Assembly (NCBI GenBank): GCA_964035545.1
Contig: OZ037766.1
Span: 180,001 to 244,000, forward strand
From: Bugula neritina
Lineage: Eukaryota > Bryozoa > Gymnolaemata > Cheilostomatida > Bugulidae
Length of the DNA: 64,000 nucleotides
Direction: 5' to 3'
Shown piece after piece: positions 49,073 to 61,200 of the stretch. The position numbers and the translations under genes are program-made. Every line of letters begins with the position of its first letter. Position 1 is the stretch's first letter. A model generated the notes under the pieces. The model was not told where the DNA came from. It worked only from the letters and a program-made list of their open reading frames with translations, and ran no database searches.

Positions 49073-52000
49073 ATGGCCGCAGGAATGCCCCCTGCAGGAA
49101 GTATCACAGAAGACTACAGCTGTGGCTACTGTCTACAGAGATGGTCATACATGGTAGACCCAAGAGCTCTGCCGTGTTCTCATGTGTTCTGCTGGCCATG
49201 TATTCAAGGTGACTTTGCCAAGTGGACGGAGCTCAAGTGTGGCATATGCCAGTGAGTAGAACATTCAACTTTCTTCACCTTTTCCACTTGAGCAAGCATA
49301 GCTTGTTAAGATATTTTCACTAAGTTGTGAGAATGCTACACAAGCTATAGCTATTGCTGTCCATGCAAAGTGGTGTTGCTACTAAACACAGCTATTATGT
49401 GTGCAGACGTTCAGCTTAAATTAACTTGACTTTTGAATTTTATGATTGACTAGTATTCAAGTTTTTCTAACACCACAAACTTGACTGTAGAGTGACTCAT
49501 AGTGACAAAGATGTTAATGAGCTACCTAAAGCTAAGCTGCCAGATGTCGCTCCACCACCTGCTATCTCTGAGTATGTCTGTCAAGTCTGCAAGGAGCCTC
49601 CTGAAAATGCTGAGTCATTCTGTGTAGAGTGTGGAAAGATGCTGTGTCAGCTACACTTGGAGGTAAACTCTTACAGCACTGAGCTGCCTTGATGTTATTA
49701 GAGATTTATTCTATATCTATTTCTATTCACTGACATCAATATATTATAACACATCACACTTGCCGCCTGCCCACATCAGGGAATTTCAGAGAAAAGCATG
49801 GCTGTTGAAGCTGCAGCCACCACAATAACTGAATGGTAGTGAAAAGACTACCATTTGCTAGCATTGTGCCACCTGTTTACAGTAGTATTGTAAGGAAACA
49901 TGGATTATTTAGACTTATAGAAAGTACAAACTCTATTGTGTTGTGAATGTATCCATTTCAAAAAGCAGAGATAATACAAAGCTCTACTTCTCACATATAG
50001 GCAGCAGGCCTTTGCAGTGACTGCCATTCCAGGAGGACAAAATTTACCAACAAAAGGTTTTACTTTGATTTCTTTTGCAGCGTCACGAAGAATCTAAAAT
50101 ATTTTTCAACACTGAGCACAGACTTATCCCCCTTGATGTCTTCAGACACAACCCAAGTCTTTACAAATCTGTCAAGTGTGGTCAGCATGGAGAGCTCAAG
50201 CTGACAAGGGCTTGCACCTGCTGCTACAAGACGTTCTGTGACAGGTGTGGTGCGGACACAGAAGACTGTCTGGGAGGTGAGTTCCTTAGTATACACTACT
50301 GCAGGGTTTAGATGACTTCCCTAGACTTACTAAGAGATATGCTAAAGTAGAATCACACTATAACTGAGGGTTTGTTATATTAGACAAGAAGAGGCGCCAT
50401 GAGCTGCGTCCCATTCCGTCTTTTGTCCGGCTGTTGGAAGCTGGGCTTAGTGATCAGCTGAAAGTCTTATCAGAGAAGGTGACAGACATCAGCAAGATTG
50501 AGAAAGAGGCTTGGCAGCTGCTCAGTGATGTTGAGGACAAGGTGAAGGAAATGAGAGCTGCCGTTAGGAAGAGAAAGGAAGAAAAGGTAACATCTGTTTA
50601 GAGAACTGGTTTACTATTAGTATCTGCTATTTAGACATTGATGGTAGGCCATGTGTCCGGTTTGAGAAAATTAAACCTAATAAGCCAAGTAGCAGTTGAA
50701 AACTGCTTATTATAAGGGAATGGAGATTGTTTGCAGTGAAAGCTGACAAAGCTAACAGTTTCAATAGCACCAGAAAGTTTCTATGTCTTAACCTGTTCAG
50801 CTATGAATTGTGTATTTATCGATGTCAGCAATCCTAGAAGAGTCTGAGAAGCTAGAGGCAGAAATACAAGACTATTTGGAATCAAGTAGAAATCAAGTAG
50901 AAGATCTGTCAGCACAACTTCTAGTAAAAAAGGAAAGAATGGAGCGGCTATGGAAGTCTACGCGTCACGCAATGAAAGTCGAGGCCAACACCGAGCTCAT
51001 AGAACAGTTCGAAGATGTAAAAAGTGAGCTTGAAGCAGCCCGTAACGTCCCCATTTTGTCTTACAGTTTAAAATCTAAGGACCTCACATCTGCAGGTTAG
51101 TAGACTGAGATATATAGGTCACATTGTCTAGGTTACGGTATCTAGGTCACAGTATATCTGGGTCACATTATCTGGGTCACAGTATCTAGGTCACAGTATC
51201 TAGGTCACATTGTCTAGGTTACAGTTACTAGGTCACAGTATATCTAGATCACATTATCTGGGTCACAATATCTAGGTCACATTTACTAGGTCACAGTTAC
51301 TAGGTCATTTAGAGGTCTCATAGTGGCTGGTTTAAGCTGTTAACAAATCATAATTTTTCACTTGAGAACTTTTCACAGAAATTGAGAAGTGGTTTCCTTA
51401 ATGTCTGCTAAGAGGTCCTTACTTGCGACATGTCAAGTATCATGTCAAGTATCATGTCAAGTATCATGTCAAGTATCATGTCAAGTGTCATGTCAAGTAT
51501 CATGTCAAGTGTCATGTCAAGTATCATGTCAAGTATCATGTCAAGTATCATGTCAAGTGTCATGTCAAGTATCATGTCAAGTGTCATGTCAAGTATCATG
51601 TCAAGTATCATGTCAAGTGTCATGTCAAATGTCATGTCAAGTATCATGTCAAGTATCATGTCAAGTATCATGTCAAGTACCATGTCAAGTGTCATGTCAA
51701 GTATCATGTCAAGTGTCATGTCAAGTATCATGTCAAGTATCATGTCAAGTATCATGTCAAGTACCATGTCAAATGTCATGTCAAGTGTCATGTCAAGTAT
51801 CATGTCAAGTGTCATGTCAAGTATCATGTCAAGTATCATGTCAAGTGTCATGTCAAGTATCATGTCAAGTATCATGTCAAGTGTCATGTCAAGTATCATG
51901 TCAAGTGTTATGTCACTTCTAGCAACTTGTTTAGAATTTCATGTCTAGTGAAACAGATAATAGGAAAGTCAATATTCCAACTACAATGTAAGTTGACTAG

Positions 52001-54341
52001 TAGGTATGTTGTTACTGCTGTACAGATTTGGTGGATCAGTTGTTTCTCTCTTCAGTTCACCTACCAGCTAATAATGGAGAAATTGGGCTCAGTCTCACAG
52101 ATCTTCCAAAAAATATTTGCTTACAAGATGTGAAAACTCAAGAAGGTACAAAGATTTATGCTGCAAGAATTACAGAAGATGGTAAACTCCTTTGTGGGTC
52201 AAACAGGGGACCTCAGATAAGAGATTTGGTCTCTCTGGACATACTCAACTCTGTGGCTACCAAAGACATCCTATACTGTGATGACATAATCCAAACTGCT
52301 GACAGATATTTAATTGTTCTCAGGTTTGAGAATAAAAACGGATACACTGTCCAACTTTCTGAAACAGCTACAAAGAGCTTAAAAATAAAAAGCCAACTAA
52401 TAGAAAAACAGCAAAAATCGATACTTTTGTGGCAACTTGCGGAAAATGGAGCTGATATTTATATCGTTGATCAAGAGAACAGAAAGATTTTAGTCTTTTC
52501 TTTAATTTCTCGTAGTGTAACTGCTGAAATTGACCTTGAAGATATTGAAGGTCATGCACCAGCTTCAATAAGTGTCCTTCCAGACTCAAGTATTCTCATT
52601 GGTTACTTCAACGAGAAGTTAGTGCGATACAAGCTAAACCAGGACAAGTTGGAGGAGGTGTGGACCTACCCCATACCAGTAGTAGCCACAACCTATGATC
52701 CTAAGTCTAGGCTGATTTATGCTGCCAGTGAACAAAGTGGACTATTCCTTATTTCTTCTGAAGGTAAAGTGGAATAGAAGCTCTTAGAATAGAGATCACA
52801 ATTGGATTTACTTTTCTACATTACTACATTGATACGTAATTATTACATTACTACATTGATACGTAATTATTACATTACTACATTGATACGTAATTATTAC
52901 ATTACTACATTGATACGTAATTATTACATTACTACATTGATACGTAATTATTACATTACTACATTGATACGTAATTATTACATTACTACATTGATACGTA
53001 ATTATTACATTACTACATTGATACGTAATTATTACATTACTACATTGATACGTAATTATTACATTACTACATTGATACGTAATTATTACATTACTACATT
53101 GATACGTAATTATTACATTACTACATTGATACGTAATTATTACATTACTACATTGATACGTAATTATTACATTACTACATTGATACGTAATTATTACATT
53201 ACTACATTGATACGTAATTATTACATTACTACATTGATACGTAATTATTACATTACTACATTGATACGTAATTATTACATTACTACATTGATACGTAATT
53301 ATTACATTACTACATTGATACGTAATTATTACATTACTACATTGATACGTAATTATTACATTACTACATTGATACGTAATTATTACATTACTACATTGAT
53401 ACGTAATTATTACATTACTACATTGATACGTAATTATTACATTACTACATTGATACGTAATTATTACATTACTACATTGATACGTAATTATTACATTACT
53501 ACATTGATACGTAATTATTACATTACTACATTGATACATAATTATTACATTACTACATTGATACGTAATTATTACATTACTACATTGATACATAATTATT
53601 ACATTACTACATTGATATGCTAAGACATTACATGTAGCTATGAATTTATATGTGTAGTTGATAAAGCAGCTGCATGCATGATAAAACTAACCTCTAAAAT
53701 AGTAAAACAAACCTAAGTTGTCCTGTCTAATGCCATGAGTTCCAGTTTATCTTTTCAAGTATTGTATAATAGTACTTGGTATATTATAGTACTTGGTATA
53801 TTATAGCACTTGATATATTATAGTACTTGGTATATAATAGTACTTGGTATATAATAGTACTTGATATATTATAGTACTTGGTATATTACAGTACTTGATA
53901 TATTACAGTACTTGATATATTATAGTACTTGGTATATAATAGTACTTGGTATATAATAGTACTTGATATATTATAGTACTTGGTATATTATAGTACTTGA
54001 TATATTACAGTACTTGGTATATTATAGTACTTGGTATATTATAGTACTTGATATATTATAGTACTTGATATATTATAGTACTTGGTATATTATAGTACTT
54101 GGTATATTATAGTACTTGGTATATTATAGTACTTGGTATATTATAGTACTTGATATATTATAGTACTTGGTATATTATAGTACTTTGGGTACTTTATTTG
54201 TGTTTAGGCCTTCCACTGAAGCAACTCTCCTGCTCAGACTTGGGGAAAACAGAAAACATTTACGATATTGACATCTCAGTATATGAGCTGATCGTTGCTT
54301 GTAAAGAAGAGGGAATTAAACAGTTTATCCTTGACTACTGA
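49073..54341 (+). CDS. TRIM-type RING/B-box/coiled-coil protein, 7 exons
   Basis: Exons: 49073-49251, 49491-49662, 50081-50276, 50384-50586, about 50843-51095, 52026-52763, 54208-54341. About 624 aa. The RING is at residues 17-59 (CGYC, LPCSHVFCWPC, CGIC). B-box 1 is at about 90-115 (CQVC, CVEC, CQLH) and B-box 2 at about 150-188 (CGQH, CTCC, CDRC). A coiled coil follows (KVTDISKIEKEAWQLLSDVE and exon 5). The C-terminal 290 residues are beta-rich with propeller-like alternation (SILIGYFNEKLVRYKL, LIYAASEQSGLFLI) but no clear NHL, filamin or SPRY motif. The layout suggests an E3 ubiquitin ligase of the TRIM56/TRIM2-like group; substrates unknown. Start: ATG in good context (taatggcc), no intron before it. 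The exon 4/5 junction is odd: the best acceptors (50828, 50837) break the frame, and only a weak one at 50842 keeps it. Confidence 0.86.
51108..51310. repeat. tctaggtcacagta repeat, TRIM intron 5
   Basis: About 13 imperfect 14-19 bp copies. Each contains aggtca, a nuclear-receptor half-site word, but this follows from the unit sequence. Confidence 0.9.
51425..51915. repeat. 12-bp minisatellite, TRIM intron 5
   Basis: About 40 copies of atgtcaagtatc with gtc, acc and aaatgtc variants. Because 12 is divisible by three, it is open in several frames on both strands; these frames are not genes. Confidence 0.96.
52810..53618. repeat. 27-bp minisatellite, TRIM intron 6
   Basis: About 30 nearly identical copies built on attgatacgtaattattaca; only the last few vary (catg/cata). 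It is open on both strands (nine-residue periodic peptides). The homogeneity suggests recent expansion. Confidence 0.97.
53765..54185. repeat. 18-bp minisatellite, TRIM intron 6
   Basis: About 24 copies of tatattatagtacttgg with taat and tgat variants, ending about 20 bases before the last acceptor. Confidence 0.95.
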
Positions 54342-55272
54342 CTGCATAACTATATAAGACACCTGTACTGACATTTAGACTGATACCTGTACTGACACCT
54401 AGTTAGACAGATTTTAAATACTTGCTAGTGACCCAAAGAATATTTTATCATCTGGAGGAAATCACAGGGAAGACTGATGCATTCTGGGGGACACTCACAC
54501 TGATTGCTCATTCTCGTATATATTATACATAATTCATTCTGATGTCATTATGCTTGGCTATGCAAACTTAAATAATTAGCCTCCTTTAGTAAACTTCTAA
54601 AAAACTCATACTTAGTGGCTACTTTTTTACAACCAGAACTTGTATTTCTATTTTAAGCATGAATTTTTTATCTTACTTCCTTTCCTTTTGATAAGTAATT
54701 TGATTTATAAAGCCTATGAAGAATTGTTAAATTTTTGATACTTTGATTTTTAATAGATTTAGCATCTCCATCCGTAGTCACTGTCACTAGTACTACTAGT
54801 ACTACTGCCACTAGTACTACTAGTACTACTGCCACTAATACTACTAGTACTACTACTATTTAACTACTACTAATAGTACAATAGCTACCACCACCACCAC
54901 CACCATTACTAGTACTACTGCTGCTGCTACTACTACCACCACTACTACTACTACTACCACTACCAGTACTACTAATACTACTACTACCACTACTACTACC
55001 ACTGCTATTACCACTGCTACTACTACTAGTACTACTACTACTACTAGTACTACTACTACTACCACTACTACTACCACTGCTATTACCACTGCTACTACTA
55101 CTACTACTACTACTACTAGTGCTACTACTACTACTACTTCCACCACGTCTACCCACAAGATTAAACCAGAGCTAATAAATTTCCATAATTTATTAGTTTG
55201 AATTTCAACACAGCACCATCAGTGTCAACAAAACTATACAATAAAGTGTGTTTAAGTCATTCAATAAATACT
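54342..55272. repeat. Convergent 3' region with (ACT/CCA)n array
   Basis: 54342-54775 is unique AT-rich 3' flank of TRIM. 54778-55140 is a long act/agt/cca triplet array with ctg/ttac interruptions. The region after it contains the 3' end of the RCC1 gene. Confidence 0.85.
55189..55194 (-). terminator. Candidate RCC1-gene polyadenylation signal
   Basis: Minus-strand AATAAA about 80 bases beyond the stop codon. Confidence 0.5.
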
Positions 55273-58200
55273 TTACAGTCGTTTCAGTCTTTCTGCTTGA
55301 AGTATCTGCACGTCTAACTTGGTCATAGCCTTGGAGAAGTCGGGTACAGAGGGATATACGGGGCGGGGCAAATGCCTGTTCATAAAGTTACTTGACAGCA
55401 TTGGTAAGCTACGGTATTGACCTTTAGCCTTAGTGGAGTAATGCTTCATCTCAGTGAGGGCATCTGAGGCACGTCCCAACTCCGTTCCATTATTCTGTCT
55501 CTGGCCAGTGATTTGGGTTCGTCTGCTAACTTTCTGCAGAGGATGATGGGAAGGTTCAGTCCGGCTGCCATTTGCTTTCACCAACTGAATGAACAAGTCA
55601 ACATTTCAGTAGATGACAGCGAGCAGCTCCAATTTGTTCACCAACTCAGTAAAGTACAATGACTGCACACTCACCTTGGGCTGCTTGTTATAGTTTGTGT
55701 TGAGCTGAGTCACTCTACTGTTCCTCATCTCCATTTCCTTGCTGTACAACTGAGAGTGCCTCTCCCCAACTTTCTCTGGTTTGTTGAGTCTGGAGACAGC
55801 CTTGGAGGGTTTAGCCGTGGGCTTGTCTACCAGCTGAATGTCAGACATGTCTAGGAAACCAATCATTTTAGCGTTTAGCCCGGCAGTCGAACTCTGCAAC
55901 AGTTACAGTGACTCATAGAAACACTCACAGTGACTCATAGTAACACTTATAGTAATACTCAAGAAGTCATTGACTGAGCCTCAGTGCAATTTATTCAGTG
56001 TTTATCACGTTTTAATTAAAATCTAAACATAGAAACAGACTGTATCCAAGAGAGAAAATTACAAACTCATTGCAGAATATAAATTATTCAATGAAAGTTT
56101 TAGTCGAAATATTAGTCAGTACAGCACTTATCTGGTTTCAGGAATAACTGAAATTGGTAAAAGAGACCTAAAAGCCCAGACAGAGTAGAGCTAAGTACAG
56201 ACATAGTAGAGCTAAGTACAGACATAGTAGAGCTAAGTACAGACATAGTAGAGCTAAGTACAGACATAGTAGAGCTAAGTACAGACATAGTAGAGCTAAG
56301 TACAGACATAGTAGAGCTAAGTACAGACATAGTAGAGCTAAGTACAGACATAGTAGAGCTAAGTACAGACATAGTAGAGCTAAGTACAGACATAGTAGAG
56401 CTAAGTACAGACATAGTAGAGCTAAGTACAGACATAGTAGAGCTAAGTACAGACATAGTAGAGCTAAGTACAGACAGAGTAGAGCTAAGTACAGACATAG
56501 TAGAGCTAAGTACAGCTGCAGCTACCAACTCACCTGGTCATCGTGGAAGATGTTGCTGTTGAATATGGAGTTACGGTATGGATTCCAGGTGCTGCTGACG
56601 CTATTAGCTGCCTTGCCGTCGTCAACTAATGAGCTGGCGTCAGCTACCTTCAGTCTAATCACAGCGCTGCTCTTGCTGACACTACTCGCACTGTTTTTGG
56701 TCCTCTTTTTACTAACATCAGCTTTACTGTTACTAACAGTGCTGTTGCTACGTAACAGCTTCTTATGTTCCATATACTCAGCATGATCTTTACTCTGGAC
56801 AGTGGAAACTGTGTTCACCTGGTAGAAGAAACCACACCAACCAATAGAGAGAGAGAATACCTGAGGCTAAGTAGAGCAACATACGACATGTTTGGTAGGT
56901 TTAGTTCACTGGAGAGAAGCTCATCTGAACTGAGAAACTCATGACTCACTCTGGATGGATTTCTAGTGATGGTCACATGAGGAACTCTACTCTTGATCTC
57001 TTCATCCTCGTCTTCAGAGGTTGATGCTGAACAGGTCTCATGGTCACTAGAGATCATTGCTCTCTGCATACTGCAGCCTGACCTTGACCTAGTTACAGAA
57101 GCAGCAGACGGACCGCGAGTGGCATCTATCAGACGTGGAAACTTAACGTCTGGTGAGATGATGGATTCGGCAGAATCATTGAGCTCTTCTATAAACAGGA
57201 TATGGTAGACATTGACCTCTACAACTAGATGTTCTACACATTCACCCCGAAAACACACAATGAATCCAACTGACTGATTATTCAACAAGACATCAACTTT
57301 CTTCGAACACTAAAATATTAACTTCTTGTCAGACTACCTGTTGGCTCTCCCAGTATAGTCAGTCCTGTTCTAGAAATGTTAGAAGTGGGCGCATAGAATT
57401 CTGCCAGAGTTGTCTTATCTCTTTGCACAGAAACCTGCTGTAAACATGTATTAATGTAGGTTAGAGTGAGAGAGTTTCACTCAAGCTGCTTATTGTCTAT
57501 TCCATATCACATTCATATTCACTTTGAAAGACCTTAAACTGTCACAATATGCAACTCAACACAAAAAGAATTGTATCCTAGTAGGTAATTCTAAGTGAAC
57601 TCTCGACATTACTTGGTGTGTGTCATGTGACTGAGTGTCATGTGACTGAGTATCATGTGACTGAGTATCATGTGACTGAGTGCCATGTGACTGAGTGTCA
57701 TGTGACTGAGTGTCATGTGACTGAGTATCATGTGACTATGTGTTGTGTGACTGAGTATCATGTGACTGAGTGTCATGTGACTGAGTGCCATGTGACTGAG
57801 TATCATGTGACTGAGTGTCATGTGAGAGAGTATCATGTGACTGAGTATCATGTGACTGAGTGTCACGTGAGAGAGTGCCAATATAACACTAGCAGCGCAA
57901 GAGCATTAGCTAGCCACAGAGTTAGTGATAATCACCCAACTTAATGAGAAATATTATAAAATAATAAAAATGTAGTGCAAAGGTTAGTGATAATCTAATG
58001 CCTGTTCACACATGCAGGTGTTGGGATGTCCAGCCAGCGTTACAGAGTGGAATTCAATTCAATACATTACTAGTTGCTCTGGTGCACATTCAGACTCTTA
58101 GATAACTACTTTGTCTATAAATCTGTCTGCCGGGAGTCTGTATGCGAAAGGACAACTCCTACAAGCATGTGTGAACGCGACATGATGTCAAGGTGTGTCA

Positions 58201-61200
58201 AGGTCAACTCTACCTGCGTGTGTGGCATTTCAGTGTGAGAGCGAGTGCTGCCGTTGCTACTACTGTAACTATAATACGAGAATATGTCAGGGGGAGACAA
58301 ACCACATACGGACTTAGCCGAGTTACTGTCGGGTGTGACAATGGAAGGGAGGTCAATGTACATGCCACTGCTGGTGCTCTTGTTGGATCTCATTCTAACC
58401 TTGATGTTCATAGCATCTGGATCAGCTGCAACAAGGAGATAAGTATGAAGAGTACGACTCAGACTGCTGGTGAGTACGACTCAGACTGCTGGTGAGTACG
58501 ACTCAGACTGCTAGTGAGTCGTACTCACACTGCTAGTGAGTACGACTCAGACTGCTAGTGAGTATGACTACAGAGTACGACTCACCTAGTCTACATTTGC
58601 CAGTCACTGCGACCATGTGCCAGAGCCCACAGCTGACGGACTGTAGACTGAGTTGGCTGCTGCTCACGATACACGTAGGTACAAAGATAGTCTGAGAAGG
58701 ACACAGTGAGAGCAGAATCTGCTGAGCTTTACCCCAAATATACAGACTGCCATCAGCTGTAACAATCCGCAATACTAATTAGTGGATAGACTATACCACA
58801 CTATACTATATATTACATACACACTAGTATCATACTCTATTCTATATTATATACTACACACTAGTATCATACTCTATTCTATATTATATACTACACACTA
58901 GTGTCATATACCACACTATACTATACTATACACTACAGAGTATTATATACCACACTATACTATACTATATACCACACTATACTATACTATATACCACACT
59001 ATACTATACTATACACTACAGAGTATTATATACCACACTATACTATACTATATACCACACTATACTATACTATATACTACAGAGTATTATATACCACACT
59101 ATACTATACTATATACCACACTATACTATATTATACACTACAGAGTATCATATACCACACTATACTATACTATATACCACACTATACTATACTATATACT
59201 ATATCATATACCACACTATACGTTACAGAGTATCATATACCACACTATACGTTACAGAGTATCATATACCACACTATACGTTACAGAGTATCATATACCA
59301 CACTATACACTACAGAGTATCATATACCACACTATACCACACTATACGTTACAGAGTGTCATATATCACACTATACTATACTATACACTACAGAGTATCA
59401 TATACCACACTATACTATACTATATACCACACTATAGAGTGTCATACTGGATAAAGCAGCTGACAGGAAGTCAGAGGCAGCAATCTGGCAGACGTTACGA
59501 TCTTTGAGTTCTCCGATAATCCTCGTAGGTTTTGAGGAGAAGGTGAGATCATGGCCGTGTCCAAGCTGTCCGTCTGCACCAACACCCCAGCTGTAGACAT
59601 TGCCGTTCTCTGTAAGTGCGAGACTGTGAGTAGCACCACCCGCAAGCTGAACTATGTTGGTGTAGTGGGACAGCTTCTTAGTAGGTCTTACAATGTCTTT
59701 GTGTTTATATCCAATAGCTTTACCATAGCCCCATATGTACAGCTCTCCCGCCTCTAAAGTAGCAAGTAAACAAGTGTGACTAGCTGAGTGACTAACTGAG
59801 AGTGACTGTGAGTGACTAACTGAGAGTGACTGACTGGGAGTGACTGACTGAGAGTGACTAACTGAGGCATAATCTCACCCGTTACGGCCATACAATGATA
59901 AGCACCACTTGAAATGAGTTTGACATTCTGCAGATCCTGCAAGACTTGGGGAGTTCTGTGAGGCTGTCTGGAACCCACCCCCAACTGGCCATGGTTGTTG
60001 TCCCTGCAAGTACATGGCTAGATTATTAGTTATTATTACATAACAGAGCTGTATATTATATATATTATTACATAACAGAGTAGTATATTATATATATTAC
60101 TACATAACAGAGTAGTATATTATATATATTATTACATAACAGAGTTGTATATTATATATATTATTACATAACAGAGTATTATATTATATATATATATATT
60201 ATTACATAACGGAGTAGTATATTATATCTATTATTACATAACAGAGTAGTATATTATATATATTATTACATAACAGAGTAGTATATTATATATATTATTA
60301 CATAACAGAGTAGTATATTATATATATATATTACATAACGGAGTAGTATATTATATATATTATTACATAACAGAGTAGTATATTATATATATTATTACAT
60401 AACGGAGCTGTATATTATATATATTATTACATAACAGAGTTGTATATTATATATATTATTACATAACAGAGTAGTATATTATATATATTATTACATAACG
60501 GAGTTGTATAGTATATATATTACTACATAACGGAGTAGTATATTATATATATTATTACATAACAGAGTATTATATTATATATATATATATTATTACATAA
60601 CGGAGTAGTATATTATATATATTATTACATAACGGAGTAGTATATTATATATATTATTACATAACGGAGTAGTATATTATATATATTATTACATAACAGA
60701 GTTGTATATTATATATATTATTACATAACAGAGTAGTATATTATATATATTATTACATAACGGAGTTGTAGTAGTAAAGTGGGGGTTGCTCACCCCACTG
60801 TAGCCACTGCTCCACACTGATACAGGAACATGGAATGTCTAGCACCACAGGCTACATGTACGACTACCTGGTGTTGCAGTGGAGATAGGAGGGTCGGTAC
60901 ACACTGTATAATATAATACAATAATATAATACAATAATATAATACAATAATATAATATAATATAATAATATAATATAATACAATGATATGTTGTTATTAT
61001 ATAATAAAACCAAATAATATAATCCGCTACTGTAATATAACAGCAAAATGGAATAATATAATTCAATTCTACACTGTAATGTAATATAATAATTTAATAC
61101 AATTAAAATATGAAATGCTAAACACTAAACAATGACAATAACATGGCACACTATCTAAAGCCATGGTATTACAAACTTCTAGAAAAATCACATTAGGACC

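Noticed and set aside
51389-52133. Four overlapping frames of 160-236 codons
   Set aside because: A 12-bp unit gives open frames in any register; not protein-like.
52802-53623. A 273-codon periodic peptide frame and its antisense twin
   Set aside because: A 27-bp unit is a multiple of three and open on both strands; it lies in a TRIM intron between well-supported exons.
54856-55158. Val- or Ser-homopolymer-like frames
   Set aside because: Translation of act/cca triplets in the 3' region.
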